Assembly: GCA_027972325.1 (NCBI GenBank)
Contig: JAPMOS010000103.1
Span: 1-55,000 of the forward strand
DNA: 55,000 nucleotides
Source: Paratrimastix pyriformis
Taxonomy: Eukaryota > Preaxostyla > Paratrimastigidae
Direction: 5' to 3'
The notes below the pieces were generated by a model. It saw nothing but the letters and a program-made list of their open reading frames with translations. It made no database searches and was not told the origin of the DNA. This document shows positions 19,413-53,554 of the stretch, piece by piece; the stretch's first letter is position 1; each line of letters starts with the position of its first letter. The translations under genes were made by a program, and so were the position numbers.

Positions 19413-22230
19413 AGCAGCAGAGACGCGTTCACCCGGATGCGGGGATGGCAGGCCAAGGGGCTCGCCGGGTCGGGAAGGTCGATAGAACTGTCAATGGGGT
19501 CACGGTCTGGGCACAGTTCGGTGCATCCTTGGCATGCCCACACGAGGCGGAACCGGGGTGGGGTCGAAGCCGGACATTGACAAACAAACTCGTGGCTGCG
19601 CCGCTCCAGGGCGCCCCCCAACTCCCCCAGCCGGACATCCGGGAAGTGGGCTCGCAACTCGTAGGCATACTGATGACGCAATCGAACCGAAACCCGCGGT
19701 GGCGGAAGCGGTGGCGGTCGGTGACCTTCGAATGCAAAGGTGGTGGCGTCGTAGATTTGGGAGTCCTTCAAGGCTTCAACGGCAGACGGCAGCCCCATCT
19801 CGGCCAGAGCTCGAAAAAACGCCTGGAGGTCGGAGTGAACACCGATCTCTCCGGCAAAAAGAAGCCCTTGCCGCTTGCCGGTCTCGAAGAGGTCCCCCAA
19901 GAAGGTAAGGGGCAGACAGGGCAAAAACTCCTCCGGAGTATGGTGCAGGACGGCGCGAACGGGGGCGCCTGACTGCTCGATGATGCGGGCGAGGTCGATG
20001 GCGTAGAGGGGACGCAGATTGGGGGCCTTGGCCGTGCGCAACAGCAGGGCATCGCTGATGCAGGGGCCGCTGATGAGCAGCACATCCGGGCGGTCCTGCC
20101 GAAGCCGCTCTGGTGTGTGGGCAGAAATAGGATTTGACAGAAGAATCACGCGCGACCGGACCCAGCAGAACCGAGGGAACGGCATCGGCGACCCGAACGA
20201 TCTTGAGCAGCTCGCTCTCCTCCAGCTGAGAAGCACAGCAGACCAAACGACAAACTCAGAAGAGGCGGAGCCCAGGTTCTGACAGACATGCTGCCTCCAG
20301 CTGGATGCAATGTCGACCAACATGACTTTGAGAGGGCTCAGGGCCGTGTTGTCCAATAATGGTGGCCACCACTGTGGCTGGAGTGACGGTTGGGAGGCCG
20401 GTTCATAGACTGTGGGTGCGGTGAGGCCGAGGTGGTCGAGGAAGGGGCACCAGCCCGACCGGAATTCGACGGGGCCATCGCACCGGAGCCGCTGCAGGAG
20501 GGCGGGACACTGTCGGATGACCAGCCTTTCGAATCCTCTGAGGGAGCATACAGTGATGGTCTCGAGGGATCGTTGACATCGCTTGATGAGCGAACTGACA
20601 ACCTTCGGCAAAACGGGATCCTGGACAATCAGGGTGCGCAACAGGGGAGGGGCACCTCGGGCGAAGATGATCTTCCCTGTCGGTCGAATGACCTCGAGTT
20701 CATCAAGTTGGGGCATGTCAAGTTGGAGCTTGATGGCGGCAAGGGATGTGATCACCAATCAACCAAAACCAATCGATGAGACCTTGCATGTGGTTGTCTC
20801 ATTCTGGGAGTCTCCAGCAATCCGCAGGGACTGGAGGCCCGGGGCGGTGATATCCTCCAGGGCAGCCCTGCGGGTGGTCACGAGGCGCCTGACCGACGGA
20901 GGAACCCGCAGATGGCTCACCTTCAGCCCGGGAGAAAGCTCGAGGTTCCGAACACCCCAGAAGTCGGGCAGCTCACGCTGCCAAACATTCAGGTCCAGCA
21001 GCGGTTTGTCACCCAATGGGTCTAGAAAGAGAAGTTCGGGAGATGTGGGTGCGGAACGTCAACAGACAGTCGAGTTTAAGCGTCCGGAGATGAGGCAGCC
21101 GGTACTCGACCGCAAATGTGATGGGCGGGGGTGTCTCGATGGAGAGGAAGGCAGCCCGGAAAGAAACCAGGGTGGGACAGTGCAAGGTGATTCTCTTCAG
21201 AGACTTCGAGCCCTTCAAGGTGAGCTTCTCGACACGGGGCAGATCCAGGGTCACTTCGGGCAGGTCGGTCAGCAGCTCAAGATCGCAGACCCGCAACCCG
21301 GCGGGCAGCAGGAGCCGCGGTGCGCGCACGATCACCGCTGCCGAGAGAGACTCCAAGGCAGATTCGACTGGCTGCAGCTCCTCGGGCAGGACGATGGAAG
21401 GTTGCAGGTCCTCGGGGAGGGGGAACAGGTTCAGATTGAACGCCAATTGGTGCAGATTGGGAAGTTCTTCTTGGATGGCGGCCAGGGTGCCACGCAGATT
21501 GGATCCTCTTTTGGTGATGACGTGAAGGCTCTCCAGGTTGGGCCAGTCGGCCAGCAGGACGGGGAGGTCCTCGGGCTCGCACCACAAGGTGAGGCCCCGC
21601 ACGCTGGCCGGGCTGCCAAGGGCGATGCCCTCGCCGGCTGAGGCTTGAATCGTGGCGCGGTGGGAATGGCGCGGTTGGGCTCGCAGGCCAAAGTACGAGA
21701 GCGAGAGACCCTGGACGCCCAGCAACTGCAAGCCGGGGCGGTCGTGCAGGAACTGGTCGAAGCTGAGGCGGGAAGGGAAGGTCGCCCGACTGGTGGTCAA
21801 GTCCCTCAGCTGGGGGCACAGCCGGAAGAACCACAGCGGGGCCCGCGGGAAGTTCAGCGTGCGCAACTGTGGAAAGACAACCCCCTTCAGATCGGCAAAG
21901 GCGGCAGCATCGGCGCCGTCAAATGGGGAAGAGATGGCGAGCCACTGGAGCGAAGCCGCACATCGCCGGAGAAGCAGCGCAAAGGGAGGCCGTGGACGGG
22001 ACAACCAGGAATGTGGGCTTTCTTCTGTTGCCCAACAGAGTTTCGTGGTTTGTGTCAGGAGCGATAGGAAACGGTGGTTGATCGCCAAGAGGGTGCAATG
22101 CAACCGGAAAGAGGCGTCAACTTCGGAGAGATAAAGCCAAAGATGATCCGGGAGGCTTTCGAAGTGGGTGGCGGAATCCCGGGTTTTGACCAGTCCATCA
22201 GACCGTGGGATCGTAACTTCTGATGTACTG
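19407..22230 (-). pseudogene. CHAT copy B, 5' half (F-box-like, LRR, alpha/beta and first zinc motifs)
   Basis: Matches copy A from HFESLPDHLWLYLSEVD through the LRRs, the KVMLVDI/DVLLISG segment and CQCPAS and CQGC, ending at the LINE. Intron positions and phases equal those of copy A: a 46-nt intron near 21027-21072 (48 nt in A) restores the same frame, and the 49-nt intron near 20115-20165 has donor GTCCGG. No ATG is visible in the equivalent N-terminal frame before a stop, unlike copy A, so the start may be lost as well as the gene being split. Overall similarity to A is high, suggesting a recent duplication and an even more recent LINE hit. Confidence 0.75.
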
Positions 22231-22282
22231 CCCTCCGAAGAGGCCCCGCCTGTTTCTGTCTCCGTGAAGCGTCAAATTGAAA

Positions 22283-22350
22283 GAGGGACCCAGAAATAGT
22301 GTGGGCGCCCTTAATGTCATGCAGACTGACCCAAAGTTGAATTCAAATTC
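22283..22350 (-). promoter_or_regulatory. Conserved 5' block upstream of CHAT copy B
   Basis: Counterpart of 8905-8990: ACCCAGAAATAG, ATGTCATGCAGACTG and TTGAATTCAAATTC. From here to 22900 I see no gene or repeat; short open frames there have no recognisable content. Confidence 0.4.
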
Positions 22351-22900
22351 AGTTAACTTTTTTTTCAAGCAGCAATCCCTGAAAACGCGTGACAGCAGCC
22401 CGTTGGTCACCTCATGCATTCCGAGTCATCACTTAAATGGGGCTGGTTTCGGCATTCCGGACCGGGCCCCATGGATGGGGCCACACCTCCCGAACGATGT
22501 TTGTACCCGGTTTTCTTGTGCCAATACAAGCGGCACGCTCCCAAACCTTCCGGTGGTGGTGGCGGGAGTGCGGGGTGAGCGTACAGGGGAGTGGGAAATT
22601 GCAAGAAAAAACGTCTATTTGTGCCCACTTTTCTCAATCGCAAAAAAGAGAGAATGCATGAAGATTCGAACTAAAACAACCCCGTGCGCCGGTGAGTGTA
22701 CAGGGCGACCTGTGCCGGCCACACAAAGGAGTTATTGTCGATTTGAGAGCCCAGCAAGGATTTTCAAGTTCTCTCGGCGCTCCCTTGTCGTTTCAAACGT
22801 CAAGCGAAGGGAAACAGACACGGCTGCCCAAACGAAAAGAAAAAGGCTGTGTCCCAGACACGACGAGATGACGCTGGTCATGTTCCAGATTCCTCCCCCT

Positions 22901-23545
22901 TTACTTTACGTTCCACTGGGCTTTGAGATTATCAAATGCGTTGGTGTGTGTGGGCATGCGCCTTGGGCCTGCCCCGCCCCTTCCGCCCCGCTGATCCCGT
23001 CCCCTCTGGCCGTCGCCCCCCCTCATGCCGCCCCGCTGCTTGTGTGGCCGCTCCCCGCCGCCGGCCTCAGCCTCGCTCCGCCCGCCGCCGCCGCCGCCGC
23101 GGTGAAAACCACCGCCACGGGGCCCGCCCCGGCGTGGGCCTCCTGTTGGTGGCGGGCGGCGTGGGGCAGGCCGCGCGGCATCATCCGCTGCCTCGGCCTC
23201 CATCAACTCGCCCTCCTCGCCCTCATCATCATCATCCTGGGGATCGGCAGGTTCCTCGCCCCCGGGGGGACCCTCGTACCGACGCCGCTTCACAACGGGG
23301 CGGGTGGCGTCCTCCGGGACGGCGGTGGCTGTGGCAGTGGATGTGGCCGGGGGAGATGGAGACTGCCTCAGCAGGGCCGGGTTGATGATCTGGGCCGGGT
23401 CGAAGTGGGCGTGGGTGCCTTTGAACTTGGAGGGCGGCAGGGGGGGCATGGTCTTGACGAAGCGCCGGTATCTGCGGGGGGAGAGAGGCAAGGTATGTGA
23501 GATGATGGTTCATGAGTGCGCGGGCCACCAGGAGGGGGGGGGGGG

Positions 23546-23580
<35 letters not shown>

Positions 23581-24231
23581 GTCGGCATCTGAGACGCGAG
23601 GTCTGTGAGATGGAAGAGGCGGGGATGTGGCAATGCTGGATGGCTGATGATGCGATGATGCCGATGAGGTGAGGGAGTGGATCGGAGGAGTTGGTGGATG
23701 TGACCCCACGCCACGCCCATCGGGTCTCACGGACCTCTCCACCATTTCCTCCTGGGTGATTTCGTCTTCTTTCTTCTCGGCAAGTTCGGCGGTAAACTCA
23801 GCGTCCCGCTGCTCGGCCATCATTTTGGTCACAAGTTCCTGCATTCATCAAATTGTAAGGTGGGGTGCGGGAAAAAATGTGAAATGGGCCAGACTTGCAA
23901 GGGTTGGTTGAAGTTCCCAAAGGAACGGTGACCAGGACGATAGAGAAGGGAAGGGTCCGGGTCATCGTCTGTGAGCACCATTCTGGACGCAGGTTCGAAA
24001 GAGTGATCACGGACAAATGTGTTCCGGACCTTCCCGACTCGGGAGTACTGGCTGATGCCTGAGCCGCGACCCAATGGGCCTCGGCAACGCGGTTGCGGTG
24101 AGTTTCCTCTACCTTCTTCCGAACTTCGGCTCTTTGCATAAACTGTGGTCAAATCGAAGAACAATGACAAAAGGGACATCAAATAGTAAAACCTTCAGCT
24201 GCAGTGTCCCCTTCGAAAGGCCGCGATCCAT
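22901..24231 (-). CDS. MPHOSPH6: MPP6-like nuclear exosome cofactor with RGG tail
   Basis: Exon 1 (24231-24193) MDRGLSKGTLQLK joins exon 2 (from 24142) FMQRAEVRKKVEETHR and AEAHWV. This LS-x3-L-x-KFMQR ... EEHW pattern is that of M-phase phosphoprotein 6/Mpp6, which tethers the MTR4 helicase to the nuclear exosome and binds RNA. Exon 3 is 23838-23735 (ELVTKMMAEQRDAEF, acidic), joined in phase (AG+A gives Arg) to exon 4, 23471-22901 (YRRFVKTMPPLPPSKFKGTH). Exon 4 ends in a long acidic stretch and an RGG-rich tail (GGPRGGGFHRGGGGGG) that the human protein lacks; it fits RNA binding. The join from exon 2 to exon 3 is not settled: the GTCCGG donor near 24035 gives the wrong phase, while GTCGCG after HW fits. 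The intron 23472-23734 holds a poly-G run. Family call is moderate. Confidence 0.6.
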
Positions 24232-24352
24232 CGTTTTTCGTTGATTTCCGCACACCAGCGGCGGACGCTAATACCCTGGTTCAACCAGCTAAGTCCAGGT
24301 TCAAAGAAGGCAACCGTTCAGGCATTTGCCGCCTCCCTTCCTGTCTTGAACG
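24232..24352. promoter_or_regulatory. Divergent promoter interval, MPP6-like / RPGRIP1L-like
   Basis: Only 121 bp separate the two start codons, so both promoters must lie here or extend into the genes. I see no TATA box or other named element. Confidence 0.4.
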
Positions 24353-43937
<19,585 letters not shown>

Positions 43938-45213
43938 ATGTTTGCTGATCAAGGTGCAGACGCGCAGTAAATATGATGATCTCCGTCCTATACAAAAACG
44001 TTGCCCTGGCTATCAGGCCGTTAATTTGTTGATGTACAAGAATCGCACCGTCAATTTGATCTGCAAGGAGGGCTTTTTGGTTGGCTGGGGAGAAGAGTGC
44101 GTTTTTTGAGCTCTACGGCAGATGTATGCTTAGAATGCGCTATTTTCTGGTGTGGCGCTTCCCTTTTGCGGGCGGATTCGTCTGACGACGGGGAAACGCG
44201 ATCCCATAATTTTTCGGCCTGCCCACTCACCCCAAAAAGGAATGTCCCCCTCAGTCCGGGTGTCTGCTTTGGGCGCGTATATGGGTCAGCCAGCCAGCTT
44301 TGATGCCATCAGGATTGGTGGACACAGCCAGACAGCCATGACGAGCGCGGGGTGAGGGCCAGCTGGGCGGCGCGACGGCGGGGCTGGCCGTCGGTCCGGT
44401 AGTTTGGTGGTTCAGTATTGATGGCGTGCAGTGTCGCCCTCCCGTGACTTCCTCCTGTGGGCAGCAGCACACTGCCGCCCTGGCGGCAGGCCGCAAATCG
44501 TGGGTTTGTTCTCTGCGTCCTGGGCGTCGCCCTGGCCGTCGGGTCGCAAATTTGAGGGGAATGATGGAATTTTGAGGGAGTGTTTCTGGATGCCGCCATC
44601 GGATTGTCTTCTTCGCGAAGGAACGCGCCTGGTTATCCCCCCCCGGGGATGTCGCGACGGGCTCAGGAGGAGGAAAGGGTTCGGCGTGCACATGTTCTGG
44701 CGAACAGGGACAGGGGATGGGGGGGCACTCAGGTGGGAGGAGGCAGGGAGGAGACACACCCGGCAAGGGTGTGGTGGTGGGGGGTGATGTTGCGCGATGG
44801 GGGGGAGCAACCGTGGGTCCCCCATCCCCAGTCGCCCGCCTTGGGTTATTGCAAACGACCCCGGGGGAACAAAATCTGAACAATGGAGGGGGGGGGGAGG
44901 GGGAATGTCTGGGATGAGTGTGCACCCTGGCAAACCGCCGGAAACGAAACAAATACGCCCAGCCGGGTCGGGTGGTTGGGTGGGGTGGGTGGGGTGGAAA
45001 GAAAGGATGGGGCACGCACGACATACGAGAAGGGAAAAAAACAGAAGGGAAAGGAAAACAGGGGGTGCGGGGAAGCCGGCATCGGAGGCCATGCATGCCC
45101 TTGGATGGTCCACCCAACCAACGGGTGGGGGGGGACCGGGCGCGGCGTGGGGGAGAGTGGGGAGGGAGGGGAGGGTGGGCGAGGGGATGGGATTGTGTCC
45201 ATCGGCTGCCGCT
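43938..45213. other. Intergenic region with ghost of the last RPGRIP1L exon
   Basis: 43973-44027 repeats the last coding bases (ATCTCCGTCCT through GGCTATCAGGCC) beyond the stop. 44200-44215 has a CCCATAATTTTT motif. The rest, G-rich on the plus strand (44880-45200), shows no gene I can support despite several open frames. Confidence 0.5.
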
Positions 45214-46733
45214 TCAGAGGAAGTAGTCCGGGGTGGCCTTCTTGGCTGGGACCCCGCGGCACGTCTGATCCGAGACGAACAACGGACACAGCGGATGAGG
45301 ATGAGGCCGGGGGGCGCATGACAGAGGGCGAAGGATTTTCGGGTCTTGAGAGGCGAGGGGAGGAGGGAATGCCCCAGACCTGTGGAGCAGCCTCGAAGAT
45401 CTTGAAGGTCTTGTTAAGGTACTCGTCCAGCTCCAAAATGGCGGCCACGTTGCCGCATCTGGACAACGGGAGGGAGAGGGGAGGGACAGACGCCAGGGAG
45501 CAGGAGACGCGAAGTGAGTCTTGGGCGCAAAAACACAAGTGCAACGAACCAGGCCAACAGGCGGAAACAAACAATCATTGGCAACAACTCCCTCGGACAG
45601 ACCTGTAGCAGTAGTTGGGGGCCGACCACACCGTGGCCAGGGTCTCGCCGAACATGTACTTGTAGCCTTCCATGACCAGCTGGTGGGCGCGGCAGATCAG
45701 GTCGATCTTGTTCATCGAGTTGAACTGCGACACCACGTTGCCGCCAAACAGGAAGCCCGCACCACGGGGGCTCAGACCCCACCCGTCAATTTCTAATATT
45801 TTGGGAGAGGAAGGGGGATGAGCGGGACGACAAAATGCGAATCGGCAGACCATCGGGATCGCTCCAGAGAAGGTCGCACATGGAGCCATCGTGTGGAACT
45901 TCCTGCTTCCGGTCAATGACACGGATCTACCAGACAAAAAACAAAATCAAGACAAGGTCCCAGCCGAGACACAGACCTGATCGAGGGAGTTGATGGAGGG
46001 GGAGAGACCACCGTGAACACAGAAAATCTTCTCCTCAATCAGGGCAGAAAGGGAGAGATAGTCAAAGATCTCCGTGCAGTAACGCCACACGTTGACGGAG
46101 CCATACTTCCTCAGACACTCATCATAGAAACCATAAACCTAATGGAAGAGCCAAAAAGTCCCAACAGAAGGAGGGATGATAAAAACAGCAAGGAGTTGAT
46201 CGGCATTTTTAAAGTTCCCGTCACAAACCTGGGTAATCTGCCTGCTCTCGTGGTTGCCTCTGATGAGGGTGATCCGGTCGGGATAGCGCACCTACGTGTC
46301 AATTTCGCAATAAAAATGGTGGAGGAGTGAATGCTAATGGAGACCTTCAGGGCCAGAAGGAGGAGGAACGTCTCAACAGAGAAGAAGCCTCGATCCACAA
46401 AGTCACCCATGAACAAATAGTTTGTGTCGGGGCACTCACCGCCCACCTTAAAGAGCTCCTTCAGGTCATAGAACTGACCGTGAATATCACCGCAAATCTA
46501 GAAAAAAAGCACGGGAAAATGAATTGAAGAAAAAAATGCCATTTTGCGAGAAAATCCGAACTACGTACCGTCACAGGAGCATCAACGCGCTGCACATTGG
46601 ATTCCTCGATCAAAATTTCGCGTGCCTTGGCACAGAGAGCCTTGACCTCGCTCTCCTTCAGGTATTCGCACCGTTTGAGGCGCTCAATCTGTTCATCAAG
46701 ATCGGAGACTGAAACCCCGGCTTCACTCGACAT
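45214..46733 (-). CDS. PPP4C: Protein phosphatase 4 catalytic subunit
   Basis: Spliced protein reads [49 protein letters not shown], then [56 protein letters not shown] and ends in DYFL. The metal ligands of the PPP family (GDIHG, GDFVDRG, GNHE, the later His residues) are all present, and the N-terminus plus ESEVKAL identify PP4, not PP2A or PP6. PP4 is a nuclear/centrosomal Ser/Thr phosphatase acting in DNA-damage and microtubule control; the C-terminal Leu is the carboxyl-methylation site. Exons: 46733-46569, 46497-46345, 46291-46229, 46138-45977, 45926-45851, 45792-45603, 45458-45380, 45264-45214. Introns are mostly 50-144 nt; donors GTACGT, GTCTCC, GTTTGT, GTCTGT, GTCTGC, GTCTGT, GTCTGG. 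Full length at about 310 aa. Confidence 0.95.
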
Positions 46734-47079
46734 GAGGGGGCGGCGAAGGGAGGGAAGGCGAAGTGAATCAAAAAAGAGGTAGGCAATCCCCCGGCTAATT
46801 CGACGAAACTGCCGGATTGCCAAACTGGTGCTCTGCCGTTGTGCTGCCGCGCCATGATTGAAGCCGCTCTTCGAAAGATGTGTTTCTGGTAGATTTAGGG
46901 TGGTTTGCCGATCCGGGATTACTTTGAGCCTGTTCATCGCCATTCATGTCGAACGCACGCAGGAGTGGTGTCCCTCGTCGAAAAAATAGGGGACAAGGAG
47001 AGAATCGAAGCGGTAAGGGGCATGGATGTGATGGGTGCGGGGGTGGGGAGCCCACAGGTTCGAGCCGCAGGACTGACGG
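46734..47079. promoter_or_regulatory. Divergent interval between PPP4C and nucleoside hydrolase
   Basis: 346 bp between the two start codons. No recognised motif or RNA gene. Confidence 0.3.
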
Positions 47080-48539
47080 ATGGGGAAGCATAAAGTGATT
47101 ATTGACACGGACCCAGGGATCGACGATGCCGTTGCGCTGATGCTGGCCCTCTCGAACCCTGATATAGACTTGCTCGCGATCACAACGGTTTCGGGCAATC
47201 AATCACTCGTGAATACTACTCGCAATGCTCAACGCATTCTGAGGTTCTTCGCATCCGGTGACCAGTCCTGTAATTTACCCCCTCTCTACCGTGGGTGCGA
47301 CCGCCCTCTTGTGTGCGAACCCGTCCATGTGGTCGAAATCTTCGGCAGTGATGGTTTCGGCGATGCGGACTGGACCTCCTTTCCCGAGGTGACCACAGAG
47401 ACCCCGGCAACCGAGCCGCAACTAGAACACGCATCAAATGCTATTGTCCGATTGGTTCGGCAGGTCTGTTTCTCGCCTCTTCCAGGAATGCATCATCCCA
47501 TTCCTATTCTCCTCCAGTACCCCAACGAAGTGTCACTCGTCTGCATTGGCCCCCTGACCAACATCGCGGTTGCACTTCGTCTCGAGCCGGCTTTGCCGAC
47601 TCTCGTCCGGCAGATCGTCGTCATGGGCGGCTCAACCCAAGGTTGGTTCCACCCACGTTCCGATCTTGGTCCACCAACCAATTTCTCGAACAGGAGTGGG
47701 CAACACGACGGCCGTGGGGGAGTTTAACGTGTGCGCCGATCCCGAGGCGGCGAAAGTGGTCGGTCCCCCCCCCCCCCCCCCCCACGCACACACACGCCGC
47801 AACCACGACAAACACCGCACACCACCGCACACACCACAGCACACACGGCACCTCACCTGATGGTTAGGACAAAGCAGATCAATCGAAGAGAGTGCACGTG
47901 GAGGGGGCACTTGATCGGTTCAAGGGGATCGAAGGCGATTAGAAACCGCTCTCGTTTTCATTTTCGTTCCATCCCTCGTCCATTGACCACCGCCGCCGCC
48001 GCCAACCTCACCCCGGTCGCCACTCTCCTCCACACGACGCCACCCCACCACCACCCACCACCACCCCGGCCACCCCAGATCCTCGAGGCTTTCCCCGGGT
48101 GACGCTGGTCCCCTGATTCCTGGAGGTGGCCCGATGGACGCAAGACCCGCTTCATGGGCATGGTCGACCTTCCCCACCTCCATCCCCCCATCCATCCCTC
48201 CCCCATCATTTCCTCCCTCCCTCCTCCCCTCGCCTTCTCCTTCTCTTCCCTCGCGCCTTCCAATCTCCCTTCCAATTCAGCCGACAGCCCCCTCTGTTCG
48301 CGGACCCCGACCGCTACATCGCCGAGTCCCTGGAGACCTGGGTGGTGGTGGAGTGTCAGGGGTCACACACCCGGGGTATGACCGTCGTGGACCGGTCCGG
48401 GACAGGGGAATGGAACCTGCTGGGGAAGGGCCACCCGCCCAATGTGCGCCTGGTGGAGCGGCTGCACAGGGACCGGCTGGCCGAGGAGCACGAGCGGCTC
48501 CTGGTGGCGGCCATGCCGAGCGAGGTGCCCCTGAACTAG
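47080..48539 (+). CDS. Inosine/uridine-preferring nucleoside hydrolase
   Basis: MGKHKVIIDTDPGIDDAVAL carries the calcium-binding DTDPGIDD signature at the very N-terminus; VSGNQSLVNTTRNAQRIL, CIGPLTNIAVAL, IVVMGG, GNTTAVGEFNVCADPEAAK and the C-terminal GSHTRGMTVVDRSG follow, as in IUNH enzymes that split ribonucleosides into base and ribose for purine/pyrimidine salvage. Exons: 47080-47463, 47518-47641, 47694-47762, then from 48079 (DPRGFPRVTLVP, in phase) and a last exon from about 48283 (PPLFADPDRYIAESLETWVV). After FPRVTLVP the frame meets a stop at about 48112, so either an unseen junction or damage lies between 48110 and 48280; the usual HDPLA active-site segment is not visible. Poly-C at 47767-47782 is in the third intron. 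Cytosolic enzyme expected. Confidence 0.8.
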
Positions 48540-48723
48540 TGTCTTGAAAAACTCCGCGGAATTTGCGAGAGCGATGCTCCCTCACGTCATCCTCACACCG
48601 ACGACTCCGTTGTTGTTGTTGGGAGGGGGGGGGGGGGGGGGGGGTCTCGGAAAGAAAAGATGAAAAACACGCTCACAGGGGGAAACACGAAATCCGCACG
48701 CAGATGACGATCAACTCCGCAGG
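48540..48723. other. Convergent intergenic gap
   Basis: 184 bp between two stop codons, with a G run at 48627-48644. Nothing else seen. Confidence 0.5.
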
Positions 48724-49281
48724 TTAACTGCGCAAGACCCCGCCCGGCGGTGGTGGTGGAAGAAACGGAGGGCCAGAGGGCGGGATTGGGGGTGGTTGTG
48801 TTGGTTGTGGCTGTGGTGGGTTAGCAGCTGACGCCGCCGCTCGGCGTTGCTGGTGCCGGGTGAAGTCATCTTTCAGTCGCCGCTCCACCTCGGGGAGGGG
48901 GAGACTCATAAAATGATTGAAGAAGGGATTTACAGTGAGGGGCTGGTCGGATCGTTGAAAATAGGTATCCGTTGTGAAAAAAGATGGAGATGGGAAAAAG
49001 ATCTCGGGGGGATAGGGGAAGTAAAGTGGGGGTCGGCCCGCATGGGCATCTGACTTGATGAGCCGAGCCGGTGGAGGTTCGAAGAGGGATTTGTCAATCC
49101 TTCCATAGAGCTGTTCGATTTTCATTTGTTCTTGTTGTTGTTGAAGCTGTTCTTGCCTGGCATGGTCGCGCTCCTCATATTCTTGAGGATCGAAGTCGTC
49201 ATCGTCGGAAGGTGGATCCATATAGGTTTTTGGCTTCCTTGTGCGAAGGCGAGAACCCATCCCGGACCCTCTTCGTTTCAT
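48724..49281 (-). CDS. Unknown small acidic/Pro-rich protein
   Basis: An open frame of 185 codons starting MKRRGSGMGSRLRTRKPKTY. It has an acidic patch (SDDDDFDPQEYEE), a helical Gln/Glu run with IEQLYGRIDKSLFEPPPARL, a middle part rich in F/P/S that may be an in-frame intron (donor GTCAGATG near 49053, acceptor TTATGAG near 48907), then LPLPEVERRLKDDFTRHQQR and a Pro-rich tail. I do not recognise the family. The ATG lies just downstream of the WD40-UBR gene, so it may be a separate gene or a 3' exon of it. Confidence 0.5.
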   Translation of the reverse strand: MKRRGSGMGSRLRTRKPKTYMDPPSDDDDFDPQEYEERDHARQEQLQQQQEQMKIEQLYGRIDKSLFEPPPARLIKSDAHAGRPPLYFPYPPEIFFPSPSFFTTDTYFQRSDQPLTVNPFFNHFMSLPLPEVERRLKDDFTRHQQRRAAASAANPPQPQPTQPPPIPPSGPPFLPPPPPGGVLRS

Positions 49282-49372
49282 TGCGAGAGCTTGACTTGTT
49301 GGAGCTTCTTTCCTGCGGCACAGCGAGCCGAGAGAACCTCAGGGCAGAGCGATTTTGATGTTAAGGATGATG

Positions 49373-53371
<3,999 letters not shown>

Positions 53372-53372
<1 letters not shown>

Positions 53373-53554
53373 GCGTAGCAGTGAAAAAGTCTGATCTGGA
53401 CCGGACGCGGCAAGGAGGAGACCGTTCTTGGCATCATTATTCGGGTCAGAGCAGCTCGTGTCAAATTGTAGAGCGCAGTTCCCGCATCTGGGATGTATTT
53501 AAGGGGCGCCACGGCTCTTGATCTCCACCCAATTCCCACTCGAGGAAAACAAAA
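53372..53554 (+). promoter_or_regulatory. Promoter of the secreted protein gene, TATA-like box
   Basis: TATTTAAG at 53496-53503 is followed about 50 bp later by the ATG at 53555 with an A-rich start context (AAACAAAAATG). The short leader fits a highly expressed gene. The same interval must also serve the divergent WD40-UBR gene. Confidence 0.5.

Noticed and set aside
44251-45117. 288-codon minus frame as a gene downstream of PPP4C
   Set aside because: Low-complexity Pro/His-rich translation, several competing frames, no homology recognised.
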